Source: Ceratodon purpureus
Taxonomy: Eukaryota > Streptophyta > Bryopsida > Pseudoditrichales > Ditrichaceae
Assembly (NCBI GenBank): GCA_014871385.1
Contig: CM026426.1
Location: forward strand, 93,561,315 to 93,625,314
DNA length: 64,000 nucleotides
Direction: 5' to 3'
Shown here: positions 32,851 to 43,176 of the stretch, piece by piece
How the letters are laid out: each line of letters begins with the position of its first letter
Position numbering within the stretch: position 1 is the stretch's first letter
Notes under the pieces: generated by a model
The model's database searches: none
Told to the model about the DNA's origin: nothing
The model's input: only the letters and a program-made list of their open reading frames with translations
Made by a program: the position numbers and the translations under genes

Positions 32851-35031
32851 TCGGCGGCCTGCCGGCGATTGTGATCTTAGCTATAGAAGACGTAGGTTGT
32901 GATGGTTTCCTCTAACGACGTTATAGTTGAATATTGTAAACACTGTGATTCCTTCGAACAAGAATTGTATTTTACCATAGACCCAATACTAGTAATGTAT
33001 TACGCTTTGTCTTCTATTTGTTGGTCTGAAGCCTTCCTTTTCCTTCTTCGGTGGTCGTCGGCTGTCCGCCGATGCTTCTAGCCATACTAGATAAGCATCA
33101 TGATTGGTGACTTTGTGAGGCTGGTCTATATTGTATGGCCTGTGATTTCTACGCTGGACACTGTTACACTAGTCGGCTGCCCGCCGACGCTTTCCACAAC
33201 ATTGGTAGAACCACTATGCGCTTTGAGAAACTGGGAAAAAATATTTATCCATTTCATTATATTCTTATCGGAGTACAACGGTAGTGTTCCGCCCTTTACA
33301 TGTTACTTTGTATTGTGAATACATCAGAGATGCCACTACTCCTAAAGCCTCAGTAACAAATGCTAACCATGAATTCTACAACTATCCGAGTGTGTGAAGC
33401 AGCTCTATTGAAAATGAGCTGGACAATTTCAACATTCACTAATTCACCCTAAAGCCTTTGTACACGGAGAAAAGCCGCATATGGTCGCCAACGCCATGCA
33501 GCGATCAGTCCTTCGCAGTAGACTTCGCTCCGACAGCACTACACCCAGTATCGACGGATGGATGCATGGATCCAAACGACAAATACGTGGACTGCGGGCT
33601 TGCGTTCCCTCCGCACCACTGATCTTGGCCAGAGCACCGACTTCCAGCACCCTCCGAGATGTCGTAGGCTTCGTCAACAAGGCGGAGCCACCCTGCAGTT
33701 GACATGGTTTGCGTTGACACTTCCCCTGTGTGGCTGAAGTGAACGCTGCCAACACTCTCGGACTCCTCAGACTCCTTGGACTCCTTGAACGTCAGTGGGA
33801 AGGCGATGCCGGAAGCCTTAGAGATCTCCAGCAACTCTATTGTGTGAGCAATACTCCAATCCCACTCCGCACCTGGCTGCAGAACGCGTGTGATGTATTT
33901 GAAAGCAGGAATAGCTGTGTTGCGAGAACAGGCGACCACCGCCCTAAACCATGGCCGGAGCTCCTCGACGTCAGCCGGTGTCTCCTGTATAAACCAGACA
34001 TTGCTACCCCGCCTCCCCATAACGACAAAATATTGGACAATATGCGACTAACTTCTACAGTATGCGACCTTCTTCTACAGTATCCGGCTGGAGTTCGTCT
34101 AGTAAACTGGTAAACGTTCTAGTAATCCACTTCTCTAGGGTTTTCTGGACGACTAGTTGCCAACGTGGACCTAGTCTAGTAGCGCCTACTCTCCTAGTCG
34201 GCAGGTAGCCGACTAGGACTACCTGAACTCGGACTAACCGAAGTAGAAATAACTTATCGTCTTTTGCAGATATTTATCTAAGCGTAATTAACCAATATTG
34301 TGTACTTCTCCTGGTATGGTCTACTTTTGAAGAGTACAATTTATCATATGACAACTTATCCTAATTTCTAAAATTAGGACCATGCATTGTCTCCTTTGAA
34401 CGCTCTTTTAGGCGAACACCCTAAACCCTAAACCATATGGGTATTTACTTTACTTCCTAATGTATTTTTAATTCCGCATTATGTGACGATTTCTCATCAT
34501 TTTTTTATGTATTTCAAATTCCAGAGGTCAGTTCAGTAAGGAAGAGGTTGGCTCTCCTAGTCGGTGGCCAGCCGACTAGAAAGGACTTCCATACGTTGTG
34601 ACCGTGAATACTGTTCATTCTGAACGACGACTCCGGAGTCCTCACAGACGGACACCCCAATGTGAGATGCCTGGCAGTCGTGTCCATTCAGCGGGTCGCC
34701 GACGATCTTCCCTTCACCCGCTTCACTTCACAGATCCACATTTTGCAAAGCAAGTATTTCCTTTTATTAGAACAGATAGATTTCTAAGGATAGGGTTAAG
34801 GGTTTCTAGGGTTTAGGGTTCTCAGTCAGCCACTCGCCAAGGGATTCGGCCATGATAGTGGGACTTGGATGTCCTCTATTCAGCATTATATTAAAATACA
34901 CTCAAATGATTTTATCCCTTGTTAGCGGAATGCATTTTTTCATAAATATTTGACATCTTTGTCTTTAAATTTGAGGGATAACACATGACTTGGACGTCTA
35001 CTGATGATGCAAAGTAGTCCATAATTGAGCG
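32851..35031. other. 3' flank inside the 17.6 kb element
   Basis: Six palindromes lie here (32850, 33057, 33172, 34197, 34560 and 34687). Telomere-like CCCTAAA repeats occur at about 34428 and AGGGTTT repeats at about 34795-34820. From 34850 it is AT-rich. Apart from the weak minus-strand ORF at 33505 no gene is seen. Confidence 0.5.
33505..34020 (-). CDS. Possible small protein, 171 codons
   Basis: It is open on the minus strand from an ATG at 34020. The first half looks protein-like (ELRPWFRAVVACSRNTA; WSIAHTIELLEISKA), followed by an acidic Glu/Ser repeat. No domain is recognised. It could be a chance frame or a diverged fourth product of the element. Confidence 0.3.
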   Translation of the reverse strand: MGRRGSNVWFIQETPADVEELRPWFRAVVACSRNTAIPAFKYITRVLQPGAEWDWSIAHTIELLEISKASGIAFPLTFKESKESEESESVGSVHFSHTGEVSTQTMSTAGWLRLVDEAYDISEGAGSRCSGQDQWCGGNASPQSTYLSFGSMHPSVDTGCSAVGAKSTAKD

Positions 35032-35060
35032 TTTTGTCCATAATTACTTAAATACCCCTT
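35032..35060 (-). repeat. Right terminal inverted repeat of 17.6 kb element
   Basis: It is the partner of 17473-17501 and is followed at once by AGAG, as the left end is preceded by AGAG. Confidence 0.85.
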
Positions 35061-35064
35061 AGAG

Positions 35065-36993
35065 TAACACAGAACATTATGATAAAATTGAATAGCAACT
35101 ACATTACAAACATTTGATTTTTTCAAAGGCCAGAGTACTCTTAACAGTTTTAGCTATTTTGATCTTAAAAAATATTGTTTGTTTAATATTCAATATCAAT
35201 CAAATAGTACCAGCAACAAAAAATTGAATTAATATACTATATGATGCAAAAGAAGCTAATAAAGATAAGCCTTGTAATCTACTGGCTAACCACATCATAT
35301 TTATATCAAATTATGGAAGTCTAAACTCTTACTTGTTGGCTCTTAAGTATTAATGACCTGAAATGATAGAATCAACGTTAGATACTTGGTTAAAGAATTG
35401 GGGTTTTATAGAATTACATGAATGAATACCTTAAACATTTACCATATAAAATTTTAAATATTAATTAGTGTTGGAACGGAGAAATGATCGGGACTTAACT
35501 TTATCGTTTCTGTGTTCCTAAGGAAAAAAATGGACATGTACAGAAAGACTTTGAATGCATGAATTTAAAATTAATATATACAATTAGATTAGAGACATGC
35601 TTCGCTCTACATCTAAGAAGATTTTTTTTTTGGGAACATTCTGGCTTGCTTTACTTTATTCCTTCACTTGTTTTTTCATTCTATTTTCTACACCTATGCG
35701 TCTATAATGCTTCCTTTATATTACCTTTATTTGTGTTCTTTTTACCCATTTATCTTTCCACCTACGCACCAGAAGTGTACTCCCTCTTTTAATTGAATTA
35801 TTTTGCACTCAATTTTACTCTTCTTTCTTTACCTTTCTTCTTCACGGAACCCACTCTTTAACACGCTATTTTTTGTGTAGTTTCATGGTGATCCTCTATG
35901 TGGTTACTTTACTCTAGAATTTGGAATAAATTTTTCCCCATTCGATTCTGTAACGTCCAGTCCGTAATTTTAATCATCAGTTCTGAATTCTACGGAATCC
36001 TTTTCTTTCTTTTCTTATATATTCTTTTATGTCTGATGTGCGCTCTTTATTTCAAAAGATGCCTGGTTTTTAAGATTTTGTTACACTAATTTAGAATTAC
36101 AATTCTCGGTACTCCATATGTGTATTTCTTTATCTTTACTCAGACATGTGAATGGAAAATAGACAATGCATGGTGTGAGGAAGACGGTTAAGGCTATACC
36201 CCCACTATATGAATGAGAATATGTACTCTGAAATTATGTAGAAGGGTATCTCCTATACAGACTTTCTGCAACTGCCCTCGTAAACTCCATTCTATTGTTC
36301 ACACGGAGTGCATTCCATGTATATGTACGAGAGCATTATCATCACGCATAAGTTACGAATACAACCCAGCATTACCTTACTTGCCTCAAAGGCACTGTAG
36401 AACTAATAAGTGAGGGCGGAACAATAGACGAACGTGCGAAGGGGAAATGGAAGAATTGTCTGATTGCCCACTATCCATACAGAAGTGACATTTTATTCTA
36501 TCCAGGGCTAATGACGGACGAAGAAAGGCACGAGAATGGCTACCCCAACATGTATTTATACAGTCGTCTTCCATATCGCCACCATTAAGCAATTCGCACC
36601 CTCCTAACACGGTCTTAAGGCACCATCCATTGTTGACGGTCCCGATCTACCGTGACACTGATGTCCTAGACAAGGCTGACAGTGTCACAACCATTACATC
36701 AGTTTCATTTTGGCGTAGTGAGGAATGCCATATCCGTGAAGGAGAACATGGGCGATCCATTGCAAATAGATTATGGTACCGTATACCTTTTGTTTATTGT
36801 CATTTATGCTACCAGCACCTAAGTAACACAGACGTCATGTAATAGTGTTTCGAACCACGTTCATGTCACTGAAATGAGTTCACTTATGCGGCCATCTCGG
36901 ATCATCTATAGCATGCAGAGAGTATGAAAAAAAGGTCAGCTTATATTGACTGCGCTGAGAAACAGTGACATAAGAGAATTGCAATTACGTTCT
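35065..36993. other. AT-rich MULE-A spacer, right half
   Basis: No gene is seen. It resumes MULE-A after the nested element. Exact AGTGTCAC or GTGACACT copies begin to appear again at 36652 and 36681. Confidence 0.5.
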
Positions 36994-37311
36994 CTAGGGA
37001 CGTTTCCATATGCGGTCCATACTATCTTTCAATTTCCAGTATCTGCCAGGCCATGTGGCCTTCAATTCTGCCACATATGAACCGCTATATGTTTTTAAAG
37101 TAGTAGGAAGTCTAGGAATACGTCTACCACTCCTATAAGGCTGACCTCGTCCTTGAGTATCACGGAGTCGTACGCCTCGTGGAAGGTGACAGTGTCCCAC
37201 GTGCTCGTCTGTAGCCAGGCGAGAAGGGTTTGACGCAGCCCGCCTCGCTATGTCTATAGTCCAAGGGGAAGTATCCGCTCCGAGCACTCTTCCCGAGCCA
37301 CCTAAATCCAC
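36994..37311 (-). CDS. Possible small MULE-A ORF, 105 codons
   Basis: It is an open minus-strand frame, basic and Arg-rich (HLPRGVRLRDTQGRGQPYRS). I cannot find a clear equivalent in MULE-B and recognise no domain. It may be an extra exon downstream of the transposase or chance. Confidence 0.25.
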   Translation of the reverse strand: MDLGGSGRVLGADTSPWTIDIARRAASNPSRLATDEHVGHCHLPRGVRLRDTQGRGQPYRSGRRIPRLPTTLKTYSGSYVAELKATWPGRYWKLKDSMDRIWKRP

Positions 37312-37620
37312 TGGCGTAGTCTCGTTATCCTTCGGTGTAGAGGAACTCTAGAGGAAGAGAAACTCCTCCACCTTGTTCTCAAGATCAACTACACTATCGG
37401 CTTCCATGACGATAAGCTAGCACAACCCTTAGAGACTGCTCGGAACCAATGTAATCTATAACTTCCCATAACTCTTATATACTGGTTGCGCGAGTCCCCG
37501 GTATCCAGAAATTACTGATACCCGGATGTAGTGCCCTGTGACACACATCAATATCACTGCAGACAGCCAACCATAGTATGCATCCGGGAAGTACCCGCAG
37601 ATCCACGGATGTCTACTTGT

Positions 37621-40600
37621 CTACCATTCAGACATCCTCAAGCGCCTTGAAACGGACTTCCCACCTCGCTTGAGGAAATCCTTATCCCGGACGAGACTGA
37701 ATCCCCTACTGTCGTTTACTGCCCGTAACACTGGTGAATCCACCAATGGATGCAGTGTTCCAGTGCGAATTTCAGCCTTTAGCGAACGAATTCGCCCTAC
37801 AACTTGGTTGAGTTCCGTGACAAGATGATCCATAAGAACAGGATCCCTAGAAACATCTTGAGATAAATCAATCATCAACTGATGCAGTGTTTTCGTGATA
37901 TCCTTAACGGGAACGGATTTTTTTACAGGAGTTGGCTTCGGAGTTGATGCCGGAGAGGGGAAGAACTCTGCATGATCCAGGACCATACTTGGATCCAGTA
38001 CGTGCCGCATGCCCCCTTGGACATTCCCAACTTGCCTACCACAGAAACGTGCAATAGTGCCCTCTGGAATGTCAGGTCGAATCAACAATAAAACCTTCAC
38101 TACATGTTTACAAATATTACCGCGTGCTGCCCATGCGCAGCTGTAACCTGCCCATTCCACCCCAGGGTTATGAACAACATATCAGACATTCTCATCTGAG
38201 CAGGATGTCACAAGAGCACAGTTGCCTGGGGACTGATTCAGTGTCACGTGGGAGTCCGGAATCTCGCGGGCCTTGTAGAGTGCAGAGACAGCGAAGTTCA
38301 ACATTTTTTTGATGTCCACGAAGCCGTTATCTTTTTGTAGCCCTTTATACCAGAAATGATCATGAACATCTTCAGTTAGGCATGTAATGCTCCAGTCGAC
38401 ATGTCTTCCAACCATGCGACTCCTTTCGGACTTCAATACCAATTTTAGGAAGCCATGGTAACCTTCGATGGCCGCATTTGTATCCTGGCCAACATAAGGG
38501 AGATTCCGGTACCCTACAACCCACATGTGGGCCTTCTTTAGCCACTGAGTCTCCATATAACTCCAGAAGTCTTTTTCCCTTGGATATTTTTTACTCAAAG
38601 CATCAAGTTTGTCCTTTGCCCAAATTTCGGATTGACTTCCCGAAGGCGAGGTTCTGTCGTACATCATGAGCCCTAGCTCACGTAAAACTTCAGCCCTTTG
38701 TGTTGTATCCTTGATTTTATAACAAGAATGCTTCTGCCATGCACGTTTCACGTGCCACAGACATAGGAAAATGGGAACCCTTGGCCAAATCTCCCTGTTC
38801 AAGTGAAAGAAAGAGCCTACGCATAAGAAATCTAACTGATCCGTGAAAGATTAAAACCGACAAAATTGACATTCTATGACACTATACAATGTGACACTAT
38901 TCCGATCAAGAGTAATATACAGTAAAGGCAGTGTACATACGTGATGGCATTGATTTCCCCCTTCGCACAGTCCACAATAAATGCAGAAGGCCGCCAGTCA
39001 GGACAATCCTCTTTCATCCGACTGTTCAACGACCTCATCCACAGTGTCAAGTCCGCCACAGCACAATGGGATGTCAATACCCATGCCACGGGAATCCCTT
39101 GATGCCATTCATCGAAAACCATCAAGGTGTACAACGGGAACTGCATATCCATTTAGTGTGTGAGGAACTCAATGTTTACAGTGTCACATACTGAGGTAGT
39201 AACTGTATCCTGCAACAGAGACGCATACAATAGCCTAATGGTGCAGGGAAATACCTTCTTATCGTTTGTCCCGAAAGTTGCGTTAATAGAGATACCCCCA
39301 CCATGTCCGTACTTGGCCATCATCTTTCGTTGCCAACTTGTCTGTATCCCGATTGTGAATGGAATGTTTTCACCATTGAGCTGTCCTTCAACTTGCACGG
39401 GTTTAGTTTTATTAGTCTCAGTGTAATGGAATACCTTATCTAGATTCTTCTGAACCCACATCCGCACACTCTGCGAGTCATTCGAGTGTAACATATATGT
39501 TTCCTTCGCGTGCTTCCGAGCAATGTTCCGAACGTCCTTCGGTGCTATCAACAAGTCCCAAGTGATGACCCCACCGTCCGCCTCCCATTTCCGTAAGAAC
39601 TTCAGATGCTTCTTCATAATTTGGTGTACCGTGTACCCCTCATGCAAGCAGTCGTCAACGAATTTCCTAATTGTGGGAGAGAGTCTAGCGGCGAAGCAAC
39701 CACGATCACCCATTTTCATACCTTCGTGAACAATGACCCCTGACTTGTTTACATGCTTGGCCTCTATAACGCACACCTCAGCTATGTGAGGTGCATGCAA
39801 GAGCACCTTCACAGTAAAGCGCGCCAGACAACCGCGCTTGATGAACATTCCCCACTTCTTCCTCGAATCTCGTGGCTTAACATCCCGTGCGTCCTTCTTT
39901 ATTTTCTGGAACTTCACTCCCTTGCCGCTTTGCCTGGACTCATTCCCAGTGTCATCGTCTTTGTGCTTGTGCTCGTTGCCAACATTCGCGACTGTGGGGT
40001 CCAAACCTACCGGAACACGGCCCGGTGATCCCTCGCTCGCGCATGGCACATTCGGCGTGACACTGCAGTTGTCGGTTTCGGGCAATGAATCTGTACTTGC
40101 CGTCCCAGAGGTTGATGAGTGCATGCCATTCCCCCGTAGCATCAACCGATCTCACAATACCGTCAACCACATTGCCTTCGTCGACACCAGCTCTGTGACA
40201 TTGAGACCCCGCTGTGACATTGTTGTCGACGTGGGATTCTCCTCCAGCCGAGGCGCAAAGAGCAGTAAGAAATGGGCCAATTCCGCCGAATACTGAAACC
40301 AAATTCTTCCCTGGACTCGCCTTACCTATCGTTTTCTTAACATACTTACGCCTAGCTATCTTCTTCGGGGATATAAGGACGGGCAATGCTACATTCAGGT
40401 CGAGTACTGTTTTTTTTTTTGGGGGCGCGTTTACGGGGTGGTTTCGTTAAAGTTTCACCAGCACATACTTGGGAGAGCTCTACTCATACTACATCAGGGT
40501 TGATGATACATCCCCCGGCGTCTGACCCGTCATTGCTATTGCAATGGATGCCCACCTTCCTCCAAGGGGCACGTTGGCAGACTACCTTTGGCTGGGGTTC

Positions 40601-41871
40601 GAGTAACCTAGGTCTCTCGCTCGGAGGAAAGATTCAGACCCGCAAACCCATCACATTCGTCTCCCGGGTAGCTATATCCAGTATCCTCGATGACTCCATG
40701 TTTCTTCTTTCTAGGAGCCCTTTTCCGCGGAAATGTTGTGGACTGTTGAACGCCTTCAGTGTCATTTACAGTGACATCGGAACATTGGGAGTGAGTGTTG
40801 GTGTCTACGTTCTTCTTAGGGCGACCTCTCCTCCGTGCTGGTTTCGTTTGCATTCCGTGACACTCCGTTGTTGCAGGCTCGGAAAGACGTATCACTGTTG
40901 TAGCTAGATTGTTTGGATCTACAACGTCTACCACGTCTCCGATGGTCTTCTGTCCTGCCATAGCACTGCACATAGACATCTCAATAGGCACACCAACACA
41001 AGCAGGAACAGTGGCACTCGAAGCAAAGGACTATCCGGAACAGTGACTGTCGATTTGGGACTCTGCGGCCTTTTTCCGTGGGGCCCTCTTCCGAATCGGC
41101 TTTACTGGGACCTCTTCTTCCTCCTCCTCAGGGATTGCATTGAGGTCCAGCGGAACACTGGGCTTCGGCTGGAACTTACGTGGTGCCCTTCTCTTCTTGC
41201 TGAGGTGACCTTTGCAATAGTCAACTTTCTACGTGCTCTGGGTAAGAGGTCCGAGGTTATATTCTTCACTATTCCAGAGTAATCTTCAGGGCCGTACTCG
41301 TAGTGCCACCTACATGGATAGCAAACAAAGTGATCAATGACACTAAGTCAGTAAACCCTAGATCTGAAATCGAGGGCTGTGAGATAGAGACTCACCTAGC
41401 AAAATCAAGGGGTGTTCGCGATCCCTCCTTCGCATCCCCGGGCCGCTTATGATTCTCCTTAGTTTCTCGGAACACGCATTGTGTCCCTGCTTTCCCACTC
41501 TGTACTCCAGCTATGAAATCTTGTATACGTGTTGCAGGGATGTAACATTGCTGAACTACACAATGGCGACCTTGCTTCCCACGACATGCTCTGAGTTCTG
41601 GTGTCCATGTCAGATCTTGTATCCCAAATGGACCCTCTGCTGGATTTTGAACAGACTGTTCAATCGATGCAAGGATCTGAACATCAACCTCAGACAACCT
41701 AGGCTTCTCAGGGTTCTGACTACTGCTGGCTTCGGTGGATTGCGAACCCACATCCGCACCCGGCAGCGTCACAACCTTCGGCGACGCCATCAGTAGGTTT
41801 ACTCGGTGCAGCACCTCGATTGCGCGGCAGAAGTAGAGGCTCACTTCACGGGTCCTGTTCGTGAGTGTCAC
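37621..41871 (-). pseudogene. MULE-A MURA-type transposase with SWIM finger, inactive
   Basis: The N-terminal exon (41392-41871) has a Cys-rich block (QQCYIPATRIQDFI). Next are basic repeats including an AT-hook, RRRGRPKKN, near 40830. The 39255-40145 exon carries GCLARFTVKVLLHAPHI and GHGGGISINATFGTN; the catalytic Asp of the MULE core is Asn here. Exons 38941-39140 (MVFDEWHQGIPVAWVLTS; AFIVDCAKGEINAI, second Asp) and 38794 down to about 37621 (FLCLWHVKRAW with the MULE C-x-x-H; TNAAIEGYHGF with the Glu) follow, with GT-AG borders. A TGA near 38170 interrupts the frame. The SWIM finger has Tyr for its first Cys (GYSCAWAARGNICKH). It converges on the ULP1 gene across the spacer. Confidence 0.85.
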
Positions 41872-42299
41872 GACTGCGACTATCCAAACCTACGTGGTGC
41901 CCCTCAAAAGCATGCATATTGCAATACAAACACAAGGGCATATACATAAACCATGATAGTGGGTGCTTAGGTATTGATCAGGGTTACCCAAAACCCCCCT
42001 GGTCTCCAAAAATGCTGCCTACCAATACTATCAACCGTAAAGCACACTGGAGAATGAGATTTTAGGGTCCAGATCGCAGTTGTCAATCTCACTAGTTGCA
42101 AACACGATAGAAAAGGTAGCTAGAGACGACGTTGTACACAATGTTGTGACCAAACAAACATTCAACTGCTGCTACGCGGAGAGAGAAACGATTCCTCACA
42201 AAGGATCCCTAAAACCCTAAACGAAAACACTACAGGCCATAAATGGGACACTGCGACTGCGCAATAATTACAGTACCCGCTGAAATGGGCGGCTGTGTG

Positions 42300-42564
42300 A
42301 CTGTGAGCCATGGGCATGGCCATGGCCATGGCATGCAATGCGATGGATGATATGTATGGTTATGGTAGTGTCGCGGGTGGATGTTTGTCGTAACACTGTT
42401 TAGTGTTCCGGGGGTCGAGGAAGTTACCGCGCCGCGGAGTTACCATGTCACGGCGGCGCGTAACTCGAGGGGTGAAAACGGGGACGGCCGCGGCGGGGCC
42501 CGCGTCTTGCCGCGGCCGCGCGTGCTTGCCAGCTGGGCTTACTACAGGGGATTTAGCCTTCTTG
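42300..42564 (-). repeat. MULE-A right terminal inverted repeat
   Basis: It is the inverted partner of 12158-12424. The outermost bases read CAAGAAGGCTAAATCC inward, against GGAGAAGGCTAAATCC on the left. The equivalent of the left palindrome is AACACTAAACAGTGTT. Confidence 0.9.
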
Positions 42565-43176
42565 CCCAATTAAACCAAGTGTCTAGGTACATAAAGCAGG
42601 GACACACTCTGCACCATTTGGAACCCTAATCTTGTGAGTCTCTCCACCTCTCTCGGAGCTCTATAGTGGTCAAGTTATTTTGACTCTGAATATAGATGAG
42701 GTAACCTCGGGAGTGACCTCGGGAGTGAGTGGGGACTACTGGTTTAAAAATATGTGTGATACTGATCCGATACCCGTCCAAACATGTTTGTTACTCAGGC
42801 GGTCGTGTTTCGGAGAATGCGAGTCCGGATTGTTTTTTCTAATTTTCGAGCCAAAATGGCGGGGAATGTGTTTGAAGGAGGGTTTGATCGAAGACGACGA
42901 AGCTCGCGGAGCGGGGAGGGAGGCGCTGGAGCTGAGGAGGAGCTGAGGTGCGGCAGGGAATGCAGGAGGTGAGGGCGATTGATCGGGAGTAAGTTTCGCA
43001 GTTGAGGTTTGGTTTCGGTGTTGGTGTTGGCGTCGGTTTGGTTTGGTTAGGGTGGAGGAGTTTGGGAGATGGAGGATGCGGAGGCGGAGACGGAAGCTGC
43101 TTAGGTTTGGGAGTTCTTTGTGGAGAGTTTCTTTTGGAGGGAGAGAGAGTGGTGTGGCGGAAGGTGGAGGGCGACA
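42565..43176. other. Host sequence upstream of the BRCT gene
   Basis: It starts with the right target duplication of MULE-A and about 55 bases that may finish a split exon (TAA near 42629). GACCTCGGGAGTGA is nearly repeated at 42700-42730. The last 200 bases are purine-rich with GGAGG runs, as in plant 5' leaders. MULE-A thus ended up some 600 bp before this gene's start codon and may affect it. Confidence 0.5.

Larger units (their letters stand above)
17535..34703. repeat. Dispersed 17 bp palindrome GTCGGC-N5-GCCGAC, 26 copies
   Basis: Start positions are 17535, 17760, 17981, 19058, 19974, 20349, 21225, 21815, 26207, 27652, 27689, 27730, 27771, 27808, 27883, 28824, 28902, 29255, 29612, 30774, 32850, 33057, 33172, 34197, 34560 and 34687. 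The spacer is always 5 bases. Half-sites vary by one or two bases (ATCGGC, GTCAGC, GCTGAC). Extra single half-sites occur near 22399, 27936, 27955, 28755, 28778, 28850 and 28878. Copies fall in promoters, introns, a stop-codon junction and coding sequence. The symmetric arms suggest a site for a dimeric protein. Confidence 0.95.
17473..35060. mobile_element. 17.6 kb DNA transposon with DUF7869-like gene and GTCGGC palindromes
   Basis: The ends are inverted repeats matching at 26 of 29 positions (17473-17501 and 35032-35060), beginning AAGGGATATTTAGG on the left and AAGGGGTATTTAAG on the right. Both are flanked by AGAG (17469-17472 and 35061-35064), a candidate 4 bp target duplication. All 26 GTCGGC-N5-GCCGAC-type palindromes of the window lie inside. 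Two gene sets diverge from about 27600-28940: to the right a DUF8039-like protein and a DUF7869-like protein; to the left an unrecognised protein, a disordered protein and three FCP1/HAD-like domains. A separate CCGG-rich element has landed in an intron of the leftward gene. I cannot place it in a named superfamily. Confidence 0.8.
12158..42564. mobile_element. MULE-A: Mutator-like transposon, 30.4 kb including nested insertions
   Basis: Ends are set by long inverted repeats and by a perfect direct repeat CCCAATTAAA at 12148-12157 and 42565-42574. Its 10 bp length is within the 8-11 bp that Mutator elements duplicate. Without the 17.6 kb insertion at 17473-35060 the element is about 12.8 kb, close to the roughly 13.3 kb estimated for MULE-B. 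Gene order: a small accessory protein and a ULP1-like protease on + from the left, and a MURA transposase on - from the right, convergent. MULEs with a ULP1-type protease are known in plants (Kaonashi type). Inverted-repeat divergence of roughly a tenth by eye and several nonsense codons indicate a dead, moderately old copy. Confidence 0.9.
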
